DNA of 64,000 nt from an uncultured Chitinophaga sp. (GTDB lineage Bacteria > Bacteroidota > Bacteroidia > Chitinophagales > Chitinophagaceae): the NCBI RefSeq assembly GCF_946479755.1, contig NZ_CAMLHC010000003.1:354130-418129 (forward strand). Reading direction: 5' to 3'. This document shows positions 8,980 through 18,169 of the stretch, piece after piece; the first letter of the stretch is position 1; every line of letters starts with the position of its first letter. Made by a program: the position numbers and the translations under genes. The notes under the pieces are model-generated. The model had not been told where the DNA came from and ran no database searches. It was given only the letters and a program-made list of their open reading frames with translations.

Positions 8980-11900
8980 ATGAAATCAATCTGCACATTG
9001 ATGCTGGTGGTGGGCGCTTTCCTGTTTATTCCCTTCTCTTATTTGCACGCCCAGCCCCGTATGATTAAAGGCCGTGTGGCCGCCACCGGTACCAACACTC
9101 CCTTACCTGGCGTAACCGTCCAGGTTAAAGGTGCCAGTCGCGGCACCACTACAGACGCCGATGGTAATTTTCGTATTGAAATACCTGTTGGTCCCAGCAT
9201 TCTCGTATTCAGCTTCATAGGATACCTGACAGAGGAAATTCCTATGAGGGGCCAGGCCATCGTAAATGTAACCCTGCAGCCGGATACCCGCAGCCTGGAG
9301 CAGGTGGTGGTCACCGCTATGGGTATCAAAAAGGAAAAACGGGCCATCGGCTACGCCATCCAGGACGTGTCCGGCGCTGACCTTATGCAGTCCAAACAGT
9401 CCAACGTGGTCAACGCCCTGCAGGGTAAAGTGGCCGGCGTACAGATATCCAGCGGCGGCGGTGCGCCCGGTCAGGGCTCCCGCATCCTTATCCGCGGTAT
9501 CAACTCACTGGACCCCACCCGCGATAATCAGCCTCTTTTTGTAATCGATGGCATCACCATGGATAACAATACTTACACTACAGGCAATGCGGACACCCGT
9601 GGCATGAGCAACCGCGCAGCGGACATCAACCCCGACGATATCGAGAGCATCTCCGTCCTCAAAGGCGGCGCAGCCACCGCATTGTACGGCCTGCGTGCCG
9701 CCAGCGGCGCAGTGATCATCACCACTAAGTCGGGCAGGGCAGGACGCACCCGCGTCAGCTTCACCACCAGCGCCGGATTCGATAAAGTGGGTAAAACCCC
9801 CGATGTACAAACACAGTACAGTCAGGGTAATAACGGTCAATATGATAACCAGAGCTTCTGGCCGGCATGGGGACCCTCTGTGGAAGAAGCCCGTAAACTG
9901 GACCCCGATCACCCGGCTTCGCTGTACAACAACTACAAACAAGCCTATAACACTGGTTCCCAATACCGCAACACACTGGCGATCAGCGGCGGCACGGAAA
10001 AAGTCGTGTATGCGGCATCGTTATCCCAGTTCAACCAGAATGGTATCATTCCTTTCAGTAACTATCAGAACTACTCCGCCCGTGTTAACGGCGATATCCG
10101 CTTCAGTGAAAAAGTAAAAATGGGCGTGGCCCTCAATTATATCAACTCCGGCGGTAACCGCGCCAACGCAGACCGCTACGGTGAGCAGATCATCTACTGG
10201 TCGCCCCGCTGGAACATGCGCGACTACCTGAAACCGGACGGCACCCAGCAGACCTACGGCGCCACGGACAACCCGGTTTATACCCTGTACAGCAACCGCT
10301 TCGGGGATAACGTCAACCGCCTGATCGGCAATATCAACTTCACCTATTCACCGTTTAAATGGCTGGACATCCTCTATCGCGCAGGCACCGACTTTTATAC
10401 GGACAACCGCCGCCATACAGGCCCCGGCCCCAAAGGGATCGCAGGAGAGGTGGTCAATACCGACAACGGCTTTGGCTTTGTGAACGAATACACGCTGAAT
10501 CAACGTTCCCTCAGCTCCACCCTCATCCTCAACTTCAAAAATAACATCACCTCCAAACTGACGTCCGACCTCAAGCTGGGCCATGACCTGTTTGACCGGC
10601 GGCTTAAACGCCTCTCCACCGAAGGTGATACCCTCGATATCCCGGACCTGCTGATCATGCAGAACGCCAAAAAAATCGTTTCCTCCCAATACATTGAAAA
10701 CTACTATCTCATCGGCGTATTCGGCGACTGGACCCTGTCGTGGGACCGCTGGCTGTACCTCACGCTTTCCGGCCGTACAGACATCAGCTCCTCATTGCCT
10801 GTGGGCAAACGCGCATTCTTCTATCCCTCTGTGAGCCTGTCTTACCTCTTTACCGACCACCTGAAAATACCGGAGAGCGTGCTCTCTTATGGTAAAGTGC
10901 GGACCTCCTGGGCCCGGGTGGGTAAAGATGCGCTGCCTTATAACACCGGCTCCGGCTACATCCCGCTCATCAACGGTCCTATCGACAATAACGTGATCGG
11001 ATGGACCCGCGCCGACCGCTACGGCGATGCACAGCTGAAACCGGAGTTCACCAATACCTTCGAAGTAGGCGCCGAACTGCGCTTCTTCCAGGATCGCATA
11101 GGCATCGACTTTGCCTGGTACACCTCCAAAAGCACCGACCTGCTGATCCCGGTGAAACTGTCCAGCGCCACCGGTTATGAAGACTTTTATACCAACGCGG
11201 GTTCCATCCGCAACCGCGGCGTGGAAATAGCTTTTAATGCCACCCCTGTCAAAAAAACAAAGTTCCGGTGGGACATGCGCATTAACTTCTCCGCCAACCG
11301 CAACGAGGTGCTGAGCCTGGGCAAAGGACTCTCTGAAGTAGTGGTGGGCAACCAGTTCGGATATGCCGGTTCCACAGCCACCATGAAATACATCCCCGGT
11401 TACCCGGTGGGCGCCATCTTCGGCACCAGCTACCTGCGGTATACCGGCGGGCAGCCGGACAACAGTATCCTGATCGACTACAGCCGTCCGGTACAGATAG
11501 CGGCCAGCGGCAGCCAGGCCGGTTTCCCGATGATCAACTCCAACCAGAAATACCTGGGCAACTCACAGCCCAAATGGATCGGGGCTATTACGAACACCTT
11601 TACCTACGGACCGCTCAGCCTCTCCGTGTTGATAGACACCCGCCAGGGCGCCAAAAAATACAACCAGCTGGCCAATTTCATGTCGGCCTTCGGTGAATCG
11701 GCGATCACGGCAGACCGCTTCTCCAGTAAAGTGTTTGAAGGCGTATTGCCGGACGGTACGCCCAACAGCCAGGTGGTATACCTGCAGCAGGCCAAAGGAC
11801 CAGACGGCCGCAACTATGGCGGCGGCTTCTATCGTAACGTATACCGTGGCGTGACAGAGAACTTCGTGGAAAACGCTTCCTGGATACGGCTGCGCAACGT

Positions 11901-12123
11901 CAGCCTCTCCTGGCAGCTACCATCCAAATTCCTGTCCCGCACCCACCTGATTTCAGCGGCCAACCTCACGCTTACCGGCAATAATATCTGGTTGCACACC
12001 AAATACACCGGCTTCGATCCGGAGTCCAGCTCCCTGAACGCCGGCAGCAACATAGACGCCTTTGCCGGCTTCACATACCCGACTACACGTAGTTACATGG
12101 CCTCCCTGAACGTCACCTTCTAA
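8980..12123 (+). CDS. SusC/RagA-type TonB-linked outer membrane receptor
   Basis: A 1047-residue outer-membrane transporter. After the signal peptide (1-24, cut near LHAQ) there is a carboxypeptidase-like regulatory domain (about 27-110, with the typical IKGRV...PLPGVTVQVKG start), the SusC-specific region QVVVTAMGIKKEKRAIGYA, a plug domain (VIDGITMDNN, DPDDIESISVLKGGAATALYG-like core near 215-235) and a C-terminal beta-barrel ending in an aromatic-rich strand (SLNVTF). With the SusD partner 12 bases downstream it forms a pedal-bin-like uptake complex powered by TonB. No glycoside hydrolase or sigma/anti-sigma pair lies beside it, so the nutrient (glycan or peptide) is not indicated. Confidence 0.95.
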   Translation: MKSICTLMLVVGAFLFIPFSYLHAQPRMIKGRVAATGTNTPLPGVTVQVKGASRGTTTDADGNFRIEIPVGPSILVFSFIGYLTEEIPMRGQAIVNVTLQPDTRSLEQVVVTAMGIKKEKRAIGYAIQDVSGADLMQSKQSNVVNALQGKVAGVQISSGGGAPGQGSRILIRGINSLDPTRDNQPLFVIDGITMDNNTYTTGNADTRGMSNRAADINPDDIESISVLKGGAATALYGLRAASGAVIITTKSGRAGRTRVSFTTSAGFDKVGKTPDVQTQYSQGNNGQYDNQSFWPAWGPSVEEARKLDPDHPASLYNNYKQAYNTGSQYRNTLAISGGTEKVVYAASLSQFNQNGIIPFSNYQNYSARVNGDIRFSEKVKMGVALNYINSGGNRANADRYGEQIIYWSPRWNMRDYLKPDGTQQTYGATDNPVYTLYSNRFGDNVNRLIGNINFTYSPFKWLDILYRAGTDFYTDNRRHTGPGPKGIAGEVVNTDNGFGFVNEYTLNQRSLSSTLILNFKNNITSKLTSDLKLGHDLFDRRLKRLSTEGDTLDIPDLLIMQNAKKIVSSQYIENYYLIGVFGDWTLSWDRWLYLTLSGRTDISSSLPVGKRAFFYPSVSLSYLFTDHLKIPESVLSYGKVRTSWARVGKDALPYNTGSGYIPLINGPIDNNVIGWTRADRYGDAQLKPEFTNTFEVGAELRFFQDRIGIDFAWYTSKSTDLLIPVKLSSATGYEDFYTNAGSIRNRGVEIAFNATPVKKTKFRWDMRINFSANRNEVLSLGKGLSEVVVGNQFGYAGSTATMKYIPGYPVGAIFGTSYLRYTGGQPDNSILIDYSRPVQIAASGSQAGFPMINSNQKYLGNSQPKWIGAITNTFTYGPLSLSVLIDTRQGAKKYNQLANFMSAFGESAITADRFSSKVFEGVLPDGTPNSQVVYLQQAKGPDGRNYGGGFYRNVYRGVTENFVENASWIRLRNVSLSWQLPSKFLSRTHLISAANLTLTGNNIWLHTKYTGFDPESSSLNAGSNIDAFAGFTYPTTRSYMASLNVTF

Positions 12124-12135
12124 ACTGCATCGATC

Positions 12136-13539
12136 ATGAAAAGGATACACACCATATTATATATAGCCTTGCTCGCCGTACTCATCGCCGGTTGTAAAAA
12201 ACAACTGGATATCAACGATAACCCCAACCAGGCGGTAATACCGCCTATGAACGGCCTGCTGGCGTCCACCACCTATTTTACTTCGTATAACGTATACCGT
12301 GTGAGTAACATCACTTCCTACTTTGTGCAGTACCTGGCCTCGCCCAATGCCAACGGCGCCAGTGATACCTACGAAGTGACAGATTATACCACCACCTGGA
12401 AAGCGCTGTACGATAACATGACCGACCTGCATGACCTGATCGCGCAGGCCCGCATCGCCGGCGCCGACTATCACGTAGGCGCAGCCGAAGTGATGATGGC
12501 CATCAACCTCGAAATGCTGAACGATATGTGGGGCGCCGTACCTTACACACAGGCGTTTAATACCAGCTTCCTTCAACCGGCCTACACCCCGGACGACAGC
12601 GTATACCTGCAATGCATCGCCCTGCTGGAGGATGGCATCACCCGGTTGAAAAGCACCGGTTCCAAATATGAGCTGGACGCTACCAAAGACCTGATCCACA
12701 GCGGTAAACCTGCCGCCTGGATCAAGACTGCCTATACGGTCAAAGCCCGGCTGCTCAACCATATCACCCGCAAAGGGAACTATGATGCGGCTGCCGTGCT
12801 AGCTGCTCTCGCCAACGGCTATACGGACAATGCGGATGATGCGCAGCTGGTACGGTTCCAGTCCCTCAGTCCGTGGAACCAGGCGGCAGTGAACAACGTC
12901 AACAACCTGCTCGACGGCTGGCTGAGCGCTCATTTTGTAGATGCCCTCAGCGGTAAAACTTTCGGGGTTTTTGATCCGCGGCTGCCGCTCATTACCGATA
13001 CCACCCGCTTCGGGGATTACAGGGGTACCGTCAACGGTGCCGGCAGGGTAGGCTCGGGCACCAACAAGGAAGAGTGTTACCTGTCACAGAAAGGGTTTTA
13101 TTCCAAACCCGGCGCTCCGTTGCTGCTGGCCACCAATGCGGAAGCCCGCTTTATACAGGCGGAAGCGGCTTTTCGCAGCGGCAACAAACCCCTGGCGTAT
13201 CAGGCTTATATTCAGGGCATCACTGTAAACATGAACAAACTGGGCGTGGAGGCCGCAAAGCGGGATGCCTATCTTACCAATCCTGCCGTGGCGGTAGGAG
13301 AGGCTGGCCTTACCCTGGCGCTTATCCTGAAAGAAAAATATGTGGCGCAGTTCCTGCACCCGGACACCTGGAACGATGCCCGCCGCTACGACTATCAATA
13401 CAAGGATTTTAATATGCCCGTGAACGCACAACTGCCCACGTTCATTCGCCGCGTCGCCTATCCCGATTCGGAAAAAAGCCGCAACGGCGCTAACGTGCCG
13501 TCTGTAACGCTGACGGATAAAGTCTGGTGGGATAAATAA
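12136..13539 (+). CDS. SusD/RagB-type nutrient-binding lipoprotein (SusD-like_2 group)
   Basis: A 467-residue outer-membrane lipoprotein that forms the lid of the adjacent SusC channel. The lipobox is clear (LLAVLIAGC, Cys20), followed by KKQLDINDNPNQA, a hallmark of the SusD-like_2 group. The TPR-like helical core and the conserved C-terminal region (FLHPDTWNDARRYDYQYKDF) are intact. It starts 12 bases after SusC and clearly shares its operon. A strong hairpin follows 23 bases after the stop. Confidence 0.93.
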   Translation: MKRIHTILYIALLAVLIAGCKKQLDINDNPNQAVIPPMNGLLASTTYFTSYNVYRVSNITSYFVQYLASPNANGASDTYEVTDYTTTWKALYDNMTDLHDLIAQARIAGADYHVGAAEVMMAINLEMLNDMWGAVPYTQAFNTSFLQPAYTPDDSVYLQCIALLEDGITRLKSTGSKYELDATKDLIHSGKPAAWIKTAYTVKARLLNHITRKGNYDAAAVLAALANGYTDNADDAQLVRFQSLSPWNQAAVNNVNNLLDGWLSAHFVDALSGKTFGVFDPRLPLITDTTRFGDYRGTVNGAGRVGSGTNKEECYLSQKGFYSKPGAPLLLATNAEARFIQAEAAFRSGNKPLAYQAYIQGITVNMNKLGVEAAKRDAYLTNPAVAVGEAGLTLALILKEKYVAQFLHPDTWNDARRYDYQYKDFNMPVNAQLPTFIRRVAYPDSEKSRNGANVPSVTLTDKVWWDK

Positions 13540-13562
13540 CGATTATCTTTCACCCAATAAAC

Positions 13563-13598
13563 AAATGCCCGTTTGGTAGTTACGCCGAACGGGCATTT
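13563..13598 (+). terminator. Terminator of the SusC/SusD operon
   Basis: AAATGCCCGTT pairs with AACGGGCATTT around a 14-base centre; the flanks are AT-rich. It can work on both strands. Confidence 0.75.
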
Positions 13599-13640
13599 AT
13601 TTGCATTCCATCAGCATAACACGTTAAATAAAATAATCGT

Positions 13641-14171
13641 ATGTCTTATATCAATGTAGTCATGTCTCTCAGGGAGTTCCTGCCCTATGTGGCAGATATA
13701 CTGCAGAAAAACGGAGGTGATTTTTTTGTAGAAAAACGGGATAACAGCGGGACCATTTTGGTAGAAAAAGTGGCCGTGGAAACGGGGCATATCAGCGGGG
13801 AAGACAACCGGGGCAAAAACCTGGACTTCTTTATTTTGTCAAACCCGGCTTACAACTTAACCCAACACAGTCCATATGATGATGAAACAGCGCCATTTGT
13901 CATTGTCGGGCAGGGAGGGCGTGAAACGGCAGACAGCATTGAACGGATAGCCTTAAGGGTACTTTCGAAGACACCTGATAAGAATACCACCAGGATTTTT
14001 AATGCTATCAAAAACAAGCTGAAGAAAGACGAAACGATTGGGATAGGGGTCGAAGGAGGCTCTAAGCTCCATGATAATTATTTCTATCAGAAGAAATATG
14101 TCGGAGTAAAAACAATGAAGACAGATTTTTATAACGATAAGGCCGCTGGTATTACAGTAAAGCAGGAATAA
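13641..14171 (+). CDS. Hypothetical protein
   Basis: A 176-residue soluble protein I do not recognise. It begins MSYINVVMSLREFLPYV, has a mixed alpha/beta pattern with a central segment NPAYNLTQHSPYDDETAP and a basic C-terminal third (KNKLKKDETIGIGVEGGSK). There is no signal peptide. It is flanked by terminators on both sides, so it is a single-gene unit. Its stop codon lies inside the stem of the downstream terminator. Confidence 0.6.
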   Translation: MSYINVVMSLREFLPYVADILQKNGGDFFVEKRDNSGTILVEKVAVETGHISGEDNRGKNLDFFILSNPAYNLTQHSPYDDETAPFVIVGQGGRETADSIERIALRVLSKTPDKNTTRIFNAIKNKLKKDETIGIGVEGGSKLHDNYFYQKKYVGVKTMKTDFYNDKAAGITVKQE

Positions 14172-14195
14172 CACATGGGTTATTCCTGCTTTACT
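14156..14195. terminator. Bidirectional terminator between hypothetical gene and YeiH-type gene
   Basis: A perfect 17-bp stem (AGTAAAGCAGGAATAAC with its complement, loop 14173-14178) sits between two convergent genes and includes the stop codon of the left one. Confidence 0.85.
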
Positions 14196-14198
14196 TGT

Positions 14199-15443
14199 TT
14201 ATCTGAAAACGAGGTAAGCTACAATCAGTGTAAAGAACACATTAAACAGTTGCGCAATAATGAATGCCATGGCAGGTCTGCCGTTTTCTACCCTGAAGAT
14301 ATCGGTGAATTTGGTTTCAAGGCCTATGCAGGTGAAGGCGAGAGCGAACCAGTAGGTTTGCAGTTCTTTCAGGGAGCCTTTAGCCGCGGCGACTACCGGT
14401 GCCGGCAATACGAAAGAAAACAGGAGGGAAGCCACGATAAAACCCAGTACAAACTTGGGAAACCGGTCCCAGATAGTGCGGAGCGTCGGTTTCTCCACGT
14501 TGCCTTCTTTTTTGGTGTAAGACCAGTAAAGGGAGATGATGAAAGCGGCCAGCCCGAGCAGTACGTTCTGCGAGAACTTCACGATAGTGGCATATTTCAG
14601 GGCTTCATCCCCCAGTTTGGTGCCGGCAGCCACGACGGCGCCGGAGGTATCGATGGTGCCGCCCAGCCAGGCGCCCGCCACAGCAGGAGACATGCCGGCC
14701 CATACTGCAATACCGGGCATCACCAGCATCATCGGAATGGCGACGATCATCACCAGCGATATAACATGGGAGAGCTTTTTATTATCTCCCTCAATAGCGC
14801 CGGAGGTGGCGATAGCAGCAGATACACCACAGATAGACACCGCGCTGGAGATCATCATACGGAATTCATCGTCCAGCCCCAGCATCTTACATAGCCAGAA
14901 GGTGAAATACCAGACAGTAAATACCACTACTACGGATTGCAGTATGCCCAGCATCCCGGCCTGCAGGATATCGCCGAATATGATATTGGTGCCCAGCAGC
15001 ACTAACCCGATCTTGATGTACAGCTCCGTTTGCAGCGCAGGCTTCACCCATTGAGGCAGCCCGATGACATTGCTGATGAACAGCCCGAGGAGCAGGCTGA
15101 AAAGCACTACTTCAATACCGAGGTCTTTGATGGCTTTGTTGGCAGTGATAATCTGCGCCAACAAGGAAATGAGCACAATGGCCAGCAGCCCGGTCACCAA
15201 GGCGGCGGGTTTAAAATCGCCGGCCAGGAACCGCGCCAGCAACAGACTTCCCAATACCCAGAGGAACAGGGTGCCTATATGCATCATGTTGGAAGCATTG
15301 GTCAGCTGTGTCCATAATTCTGTCCCGGAAGACCAGCTGTATTTAGGCAATGCCGGCTTCAGCCCGGCCACCACCAGCGTGACGGTCAGGAAAGCGATGA
15401 TCACCGCAATCCAGTCTTCATGAAGTTTCTTAGGTTGTAACAT
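14199..15443 (-). CDS. YeiH/UPF0324-type putative sulfate exporter family protein
   Basis: A polytopic inner-membrane protein of 414 residues with about ten hydrophobic segments. Family-typical stretches are KIGLVLLGTNIIFGDILQAG, the SICGVSAAIATSGAIEGD segment and the GTIDTSGAVVAAGTKLGDEA loop. The family is annotated as putative sulfate or anion exporters from bioinformatic evidence only. It starts 31 bases after the stop of the upstream Gate-domain gene on the same strand, so the two are probably co-transcribed from the region shared with ychF. Confidence 0.85.
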   Translation of the reverse strand: MLQPKKLHEDWIAVIIAFLTVTLVVAGLKPALPKYSWSSGTELWTQLTNASNMMHIGTLFLWVLGSLLLARFLAGDFKPAALVTGLLAIVLISLLAQIITANKAIKDLGIEVVLFSLLLGLFISNVIGLPQWVKPALQTELYIKIGLVLLGTNIIFGDILQAGMLGILQSVVVVFTVWYFTFWLCKMLGLDDEFRMMISSAVSICGVSAAIATSGAIEGDNKKLSHVISLVMIVAIPMMLVMPGIAVWAGMSPAVAGAWLGGTIDTSGAVVAAGTKLGDEALKYATIVKFSQNVLLGLAAFIISLYWSYTKKEGNVEKPTLRTIWDRFPKFVLGFIVASLLFSFVLPAPVVAAAKGSLKELQTYWFALAFTCIGLETKFTDIFRVENGRPAMAFIIAQLFNVFFTLIVAYLVFR

Positions 15444-15473
15444 AGGTTTATATCTTATACGCGCGTTTGAACG

Positions 15474-16706
15474 CTAATGAAAAAAGAGGTATCCGAGAAG
15501 AATAGCGGACAGCAGCCCGAAGAAGTCGGCAATCAGTCCGGCTGCGAGTGCGTAACGGGTGTTTTTGATGTTCACAGAGCCGAAATACACGGCCAGTACA
15601 TAAAAAGTGGTTTCCGTAGTGCCTTGTATCACGCTGGCCAGTTTACCCTGGAAGGAATCGGCGCCGTAGCGGGTCATCACCTCGATCATCAGTCCCCTGG
15701 CTCCGCCGCCGCTCAATGGTTTCATGAGCGCTACCGGTAAGGCCGGTACGAAATCGGTATTGAAGCCCATCCAGGAAAACAGGCTGGCGATGGCGTTAAT
15801 GATATAATCCATACAGCCGGTGGTGCGGAATACGCTGATGGCCACCAGGATACCCACCAGGTAAGGGATGATCCTCACCGACACCTGGAACCCTTCTTTG
15901 GCCCCTTCTATAAAATGATCATACACATTCAGTTTTTTGACGATACCTGCCCCCAGGAAGAGGATCACGATCGAGAAGATCACGCCACCACCCAGGTTGC
16001 TCATGGTAGGGCCGATCTTTTCTGCCGGCATAGTACTTACCCAGTAGTACAAACCGGTCACCACCGCCGCAAAACCACCCAGGAACACCAGTACCGGTAG
16101 TTTGAACAGGTTGATCCGCTGGTAGGCGGATACCGTGAACATACCTATGATAAACGCAACAAAAGTAGAAATCAGTGTGGGAACGAAAATATCCGCCGGG
16201 TTGGCAGCCCCGGCAGCCTTCCGGAGTGCGATTACCGAGGTGGGGATCAGCACCACGCCGGCGGTGTTCAGCACCAGGAACATGATCTGCGGATTGCTGG
16301 CTGTGTCCGGTTTAGGGTTCAGCTCCTGCAGCTCCTTCATGCCTTTGAGTCCCATGGGAGTGGCGGCATTATCGAGCCCCAGCATACTGGCCGAGAAGTT
16401 CATCATCATAGAACCCATGGCAGGATGGCCTTTCGGCACTTCGGGAAACAGCTTGGAGAAAAAAGGATATACCAGTTTGGAGAAGCGGTTGATCATCCCG
16501 GCAGCCTCGCCCACCTTCATGATACCCAGCCAGAGCGTCATTACGCCGGCCAGTCCCAGCGAGATCTCGGCCCCGGTTTTGGCGCTGGCGAGCATACCGT
16601 TCATAATATCGCCGAAAATGGCCGTATCCTGTAAAAACACCGACTTGAAAACTGCCACTACAAAAGCTATCAGGAAAAAGCCCAGCCAAACGTAGTTTAA
16701 TGCCAT
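15474..16706 (-). CDS. Nucleoside-recognition (Gate) domain membrane protein, SpmA-SpmB fusion type
   Basis: A 410-residue inner-membrane protein with two Gate-type halves. The first half resembles spore maturation protein SpmA (GAEISLGLAGVMTLWLGIMKV, then a PKGHPAMGSMMMNFSASML region) and the second resembles SpmB (FIEGAKEGFQVSVRIIPYLV, and SGGGARGLMIEVMTRYGADSF). In non-sporulating Bacteroidota the role is unknown; a transport function is likely from the fold. First gene of a two-gene unit with the YeiH-type exporter, divergent from ychF with 67 bases between the starts. Confidence 0.85.
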   Translation of the reverse strand: MALNYVWLGFFLIAFVVAVFKSVFLQDTAIFGDIMNGMLASAKTGAEISLGLAGVMTLWLGIMKVGEAAGMINRFSKLVYPFFSKLFPEVPKGHPAMGSMMMNFSASMLGLDNAATPMGLKGMKELQELNPKPDTASNPQIMFLVLNTAGVVLIPTSVIALRKAAGAANPADIFVPTLISTFVAFIIGMFTVSAYQRINLFKLPVLVFLGGFAAVVTGLYYWVSTMPAEKIGPTMSNLGGGVIFSIVILFLGAGIVKKLNVYDHFIEGAKEGFQVSVRIIPYLVGILVAISVFRTTGCMDYIINAIASLFSWMGFNTDFVPALPVALMKPLSGGGARGLMIEVMTRYGADSFQGKLASVIQGTTETTFYVLAVYFGSVNIKNTRYALAAGLIADFFGLLSAILLGYLFFH

Positions 16707-16750
16707 TAGATTATTGGTTTATTCAGGCAACAAATAAACTAAAATAAACT

Positions 16751-16758
16751 TATCTTTG
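16751..16758 (+). promoter_or_regulatory. Candidate -7 element of ychF (TATCTTTG)
   Basis: An exact TAnnTTTG match 15 bases before the ychF start, giving a very short leader. Confidence 0.6.
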
Positions 16759-16773
16759 CGCAAATTTTAAAAA

Positions 16774-17877
16774 ATGGCTTTGCAAGTTGGAATTGTAGGA
16801 TTGCCGAATGTAGGGAAATCGACATTATTTAACGCGGTGAGTAACAGCGCTAAGGCGCAGGCCAGCAACTACCGCTTCTGTACCATAGAACCTAACGTAG
16901 GACAGGTGGACGTACCTGACACCCGTATGGATAAACTGGCTGAACTGGTACAGCCCCAGCGTACCGTGCCTACTACTATCGAGTTTGTGGACATCGCCGG
17001 CCTGGTGAAAGGCGCCAGCAAAGGCGAAGGGCTGGGTAATAAATTCCTGGCCAATATCCGCGAGGTAGACGCCATCGTGCACGTGATCCGCTGCTTCGAA
17101 GACGACAACATCCTCCGCGATGAAGGCGCCATCAACCCGGTAAGCGACAAGGAAATCATCGACACCGAATTACAGCTCAAAGACCTCGAAAGCGTGGAAC
17201 GTAAAGTTGCCCGCACCGAGAAAATGGCTAAAACCGGCGGCGATCCTAAAGCCAAAGCGGAATATGAAGTGCTGAAAAGATGCCAGGAACACCTGGAGAA
17301 AGGCCGCAATATCCGCGAACTGGGACTGAGCAAGGAAGAACGCGTAGCAATTGCCGACCTGTTCCTGCTCACGGAAAAACCGGTACTGTACGTAGCCAAC
17401 GTAGACGAAGGTTCCCTGCATACGGGCAACAAATACTCCGAAGCCCTCAAAGAAGGGGTGAAGGCTGAAAATGCCGAAGTGATCGTAATGAACAACACCA
17501 TCGAAGCACAGATCTCCGAAATGGAAGATCCGGCCGATAAGGAAATGTTCCTCTCCGAGTACGGTCTCACCGAACCAGGCCTCAACCGCCTGATCCGCTC
17601 CGCTTACAACCTGCTGGACCTGATCACCTACTTCACCGCAGGTGTACAGGAAGTACGCGCCTGGACGATCCACAAAGGATGGAAAGCGCCGCAGGCTGCC
17701 AGCGTGATCCACACTGATTTTGAAAAAGGTTTCATCAAGGCCGAAGTGATCGCCTATGATGACTATGTGAAATACGGCTCTGAATCCGGCGCCCGTGACA
17801 ACGGCCGTCTGCGGATCGAAGGCAAGGAATACATCGTGGCCGATGGCGACGTGATGCACTTCCGCTTTAACGTGTAA
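16774..17877 (+). CDS. ychF: Redox-regulated ATPase YchF (Obg-like)
   Basis: A 367-residue translation-associated P-loop NTPase. The P-loop GLPNVGKST is at residues 8-16, the G3-like region DIAGLVKGASKGEGLGNKFL follows, and the coiled-coil insert and C-terminal TGS domain (ending GDVMHFRFNV) are intact. The family binds ATP more readily than GTP and associates with ribosomes; it is linked to oxidative stress response. The length is the family norm. It is a single-gene unit with its own -7 element and a textbook terminator 63 bases after the stop. Confidence 0.96.
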   Translation: MALQVGIVGLPNVGKSTLFNAVSNSAKAQASNYRFCTIEPNVGQVDVPDTRMDKLAELVQPQRTVPTTIEFVDIAGLVKGASKGEGLGNKFLANIREVDAIVHVIRCFEDDNILRDEGAINPVSDKEIIDTELQLKDLESVERKVARTEKMAKTGGDPKAKAEYEVLKRCQEHLEKGRNIRELGLSKEERVAIADLFLLTEKPVLYVANVDEGSLHTGNKYSEALKEGVKAENAEVIVMNNTIEAQISEMEDPADKEMFLSEYGLTEPGLNRLIRSAYNLLDLITYFTAGVQEVRAWTIHKGWKAPQAASVIHTDFEKGFIKAEVIAYDDYVKYGSESGARDNGRLRIEGKEYIVADGDVMHFRFNV

Positions 17878-17940
17878 TCATTTCCGTTACAATAACTACT
17901 TTCATGATACTCAAACGCATGGAGGTTACAACAAAACCAG

Positions 17941-17972
17941 GAGCGTCTCAGCATTGAGACGCTCTTTTTTTT
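17941..17972 (+). terminator. Intrinsic terminator of ychF
   Basis: GAGCGTCTCA and TGAGACGCTC form a perfect 10-bp stem with a GCAT loop, followed by a run of eight T. It isolates ychF from the retron operon. The bases from here to 18169 hold no gene that I can see. Confidence 0.92.
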
Positions 17973-18169
17973 GCTGAAGGAAATCTGAAAAATAAAAAAT
18001 TTCTTATCAAGTTATATTCTGTCTTAATACTGCGGTGCTGCCCGCTAATGCCCGTCTGTATTGGTGTTGATCATGTATAAGCGATCGTGTAACTGCATCT
18101 CCCTAAAAAAAATATACTTGGCAAATTGGACTTATTTATTAGCTTAGCCTACTATTTTAATGTTAGCTC